From assembly GCA_014163555.1 (NCBI GenBank), contig JACJGO010000005.1, positions 62,001 to 126,000 on the forward strand: 64,000 bases of DNA, read 5' to 3'. The DNA is from Flavisolibacter longurius. Its GTDB lineage: Bacteria > Bacteroidota > Bacteroidia > Chitinophagales > Chitinophagaceae. Under the pieces are notes generated by a model. It had not been told where the DNA came from, did no database searches, and saw only the letters and a program-made list of their open reading frames with translations. Below, one piece after another: positions 62,659-64,000 of the stretch. Every line of letters starts with the position of its first letter. The first letter of the stretch is position 1. The position numbers and the translations under genes are program-made.

Positions 62659-62666
62659 CAAAGATA
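62659..62666 (-). promoter_or_regulatory. -7 box TATCTTTG for coaE
   Basis: TATCTTTG on the minus strand is separated from the coaE ATG by just 4 bases (TACC), implying a near-leaderless mRNA. Confidence 0.5.
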
Positions 62667-63072
62667 GGTGGCCTGCTTTGGCAACTCTTTTCCTAATGGA
62701 AAAAACGAAGATGCAATTGTACTGGAATGGCTAATTCAAATCTTGTTTACAACAGGGATTAGCCATCTGAATTGAAGTAAGTTTTTTAGTTACTGGTTCT
62801 ATACAGTCAAATGAGAATGCATCCACAACGATAATGAAAATGGCTTAGAAAATATTCTGTGTAGTTTCTTACCGCTTTCAGTTCCCCGGTTATTCTCCTG
62901 ATGAATAGAAGAATGCAGAAAGCTTGCATTCATTCAACTTCCTTGCTGAAAATGATGAAAAAATCTTGGTGTGATTTTTTTAAAGCTGCCTTTTGGTTGC
63001 TGTTTCCGTTTTAACTTTAAAAGACAAACTTCCCTGGTGTTACCCTGTTCACCATGTAAACAAAACGAAAGC
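62667..63072. other. Intergenic region between divergent coaE and the secreted protein gene
   Basis: About 400 bases. It holds one clear dyad (62727-62766, listed separately). A minus-strand frame of 60 codons at 62934-63116 overlaps the signal peptide of the next gene and is not credible. Confidence 0.45.
62727..62766. promoter_or_regulatory. Dyad symmetry, possible operator
   Basis: ATGGCTAAT at 62727-62735 is exactly mirrored by ATTAGCCAT at 62758-62766 across a 22-base spacer. There is no U-tract, so it is not a terminator. It lies about 70 bases upstream of coaE and 310 bases upstream of the secreted protein gene. Confidence 0.3.
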
Positions 63073-64000
63073 TTGCGCTTTAGCCTGACAAGGCATTTTA
63101 TCCCCGCCCTTGCCATGGTAATTTGTTTTGCAGCAACTGCCCAGGATTGTCCGCCAAATATTGATTTTGAAAGGGGCGACTTTGATCGATGGACCTGTTA
63201 TACCGGTACGGTGTCAGACCTGGGCGGCACCAATCAAATGATTCTTTCTCCTTCGGGACCTGTGAATGGTCGTCACACAATCTTTAACCGCACGGCTGCC
63301 GGTGTCATGGATCCGTATGGAAAATTCCCAGTGGTTTGTCCCAATGGAAGCGGCTATTCGATTCGCTTAGGTAACAATTCTGCCGGTACAGAAGCTGAAG
63401 GTGTAGCGTATGAGTTTACTATACCAGCCAATCGCAATACCTATTCCCTGATCTATAACTATGCAGTTGTTTTCCAGGACCCGGCTCACCTCGAACACCA
63501 ACAACCCCGGTTGGAGTTGGAGATCATGAACGTTTCCGACAATACGATCATTAGCTGTTCTTCCTTTACATTTTACCCAATCGGTTCTCCCTTGCCCGGA
63601 TTTTACCTCGCAGAAAATTCCATGGGTTCAACACCGGTTTGGTGCAAGGACTGGTCGGCCGTTTCCATCAACCTCGATGGCATGGCAGGCAAAACCATCC
63701 GGCTTTTTTTTAAAACGGCCGACTGCACCTTCCGCCGGCATTTCGGTTATGCCTATATCGATGTCAACACAGAATGCAGCAGTGAATTTACCGGGGCAAC
63801 CTATTGCCTCGGCGATAGCGCTATCAATGTAGTAGCACCTTATGGATACCAGAACTATTCCTGGTACAACGCCAACTTTACGCAGGTGTTGGGTACGACA
63901 CAGGAATTGATTTTAAATCCACCGCCTTCTGTCGGCACCAAGCTGGCAGTGATTGTGGAACCGTATTTCGGGTATGGTTGCATCGATACGCTGTATGCAA
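63073..64000 (+). CDS. Secreted Ig-like/jelly-roll protein, partial (3' end off the window), probable TTG start
   Basis: The frame runs open from 62959 to the window end. The in-frame TTG at 63073 gives a good signal peptide (RFSLTRHFIPALAMVICFAATAQ) with cleavage before Asp. The only in-frame ATG (63115) would leave a signal of about 10 residues, too short. The mature part starts with CPPNIDFERGDFDRW, typical of the N-terminal jelly-roll of Bacteroidota surface proteins. An Ig-like repeat start (TYCLGDSAINVVAPYGYQNY, SWYN) follows. Such proteins usually end in a gliding-motility/type IX secretion domain, which would lie outside. No homologue is recognised by name. Confidence 0.75.
   Translation, partial: MRFSLTRHFIPALAMVICFAATAQDCPPNIDFERGDFDRWTCYTGTVSDLGGTNQMILSPSGPVNGRHTIFNRTAAGVMDPYGKFPVVCPNGSGYSIRLGNNSAGTEAEGVAYEFTIPANRNTYSLIYNYAVVFQDPAHLEHQQPRLELEIMNVSDNTIISCSSFTFYPIGSPLPGFYLAENSMGSTPVWCKDWSAVSINLDGMAGKTIRLFFKTADCTFRRHFGYAYIDVNTECSSEFTGATYCLGDSAINVVAPYGYQNYSWYNANFTQVLGTTQELILNPPPSVGTKLAVIVEPYFGYGCIDTLYA

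Noticed and set aside
62934-63116. 60-codon minus-strand frame near the window end
   Set aside because: It overlaps the signal peptide of the secreted protein gene and has a Lys/Arg-rich, unnatural composition.
1-64000. CRISPR arrays, insertion sequences, prophage or defence islands
   Set aside because: No direct-repeat arrays, transposases, integrases or recognisable defence proteins were seen on either strand.

Overview
The window looks like a chromosomal piece of a Bacteroidota genome, most likely the Chitinophagaceae or a close relative (inference; no 16S gene is present). The signs are: TonB-dependent receptors with carboxypeptidase-like plug extensions, a fused SecDF, a two-domain heptose nucleotidyltransferase/phosphatase, a DUF4199 protein, the start of a large secreted Ig-type protein, and the Bacteroidota -7 promoter box TAnnTTTG placed just upstream of about fifteen genes on the correct strand. 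Gene density is high, and I see no insertion sequence, prophage, CRISPR array, integron or rRNA operon. It reads as ordinary core genome with a few accessory patches.

Layout. 1-12.5 kb: a truncated TonB receptor, tRNA-His with its terminator, a Prc-type S41 protease, a DinB-like protein, a dienelactone hydrolase, a secreted subtilase with a very large insertion, a tiny membrane protein, a DHFR-fold protein, an ALDH7-type dehydrogenase and a BtuB-like receptor. 12.6-20.9 kb: panB; a small hydrophilic protein + NUDIX + endonuclease III-like group; a polysaccharide deacetylase lipoprotein; small membrane proteins; a PLP-homeostasis protein; an acyl-CoA dehydrogenase; and pyruvate kinase. 21-24.2 kb: pfkA, preceded by what looks like a terminator/antiterminator attenuator, then a cystathionine beta-synthase-like enzyme.

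24.3-30.8 kb: histidine utilisation genes (hutU, hutI, hutG, without hutH) with a fused trehalose-6-phosphate synthase/phosphatase inserted between hutU and hutI. 30.8-40.9 kb: an SH3 + BON pair, an ABC-F protein, a DUF3347 protein + TonB receptor + M28 peptidase run, a CotH-kinase-like secreted protein and a Pro/Thr/Lys-linker protein. 40.9-46.6 kb: translation genes thrS, infC and lepA, with a MmcQ/YjbR protein and a lipoprotein between them. rpmI and rplT do not follow infC.

47-56.2 kb: a surface-glycan block. Three consecutive genes encode all four activities from sedoheptulose 7-phosphate to GDP-D-glycero-alpha-D-manno-heptose (a HddC-GmhB fusion, GmhA, HddA). They sit in a tightly overlapped run with a GT4 and a GT2 glycosyltransferase, a DUF4199 protein and a dihydroorotase homologue that has lost its metal ligands. 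A divergent GDP-mannose 4,6-dehydratase gene lies next to it. 56.4-64 kb: an aldo/keto reductase, secDF, a class I aminotransferase, coaE and the 5' end of a secreted protein that probably starts at TTG.

The most unusual observations are the mutually exclusive hairpins upstream of pfkA, the metal-ligand-free dihydroorotase in the glycan operon, the GDP-heptose cluster with its fusion enzyme and neighbouring dehydratase, the CotH-like secreted kinase candidate, and the very short leaders implied by the -7 boxes (4 nt for coaE). I did not find a convincing wholly new defence or mobile system.
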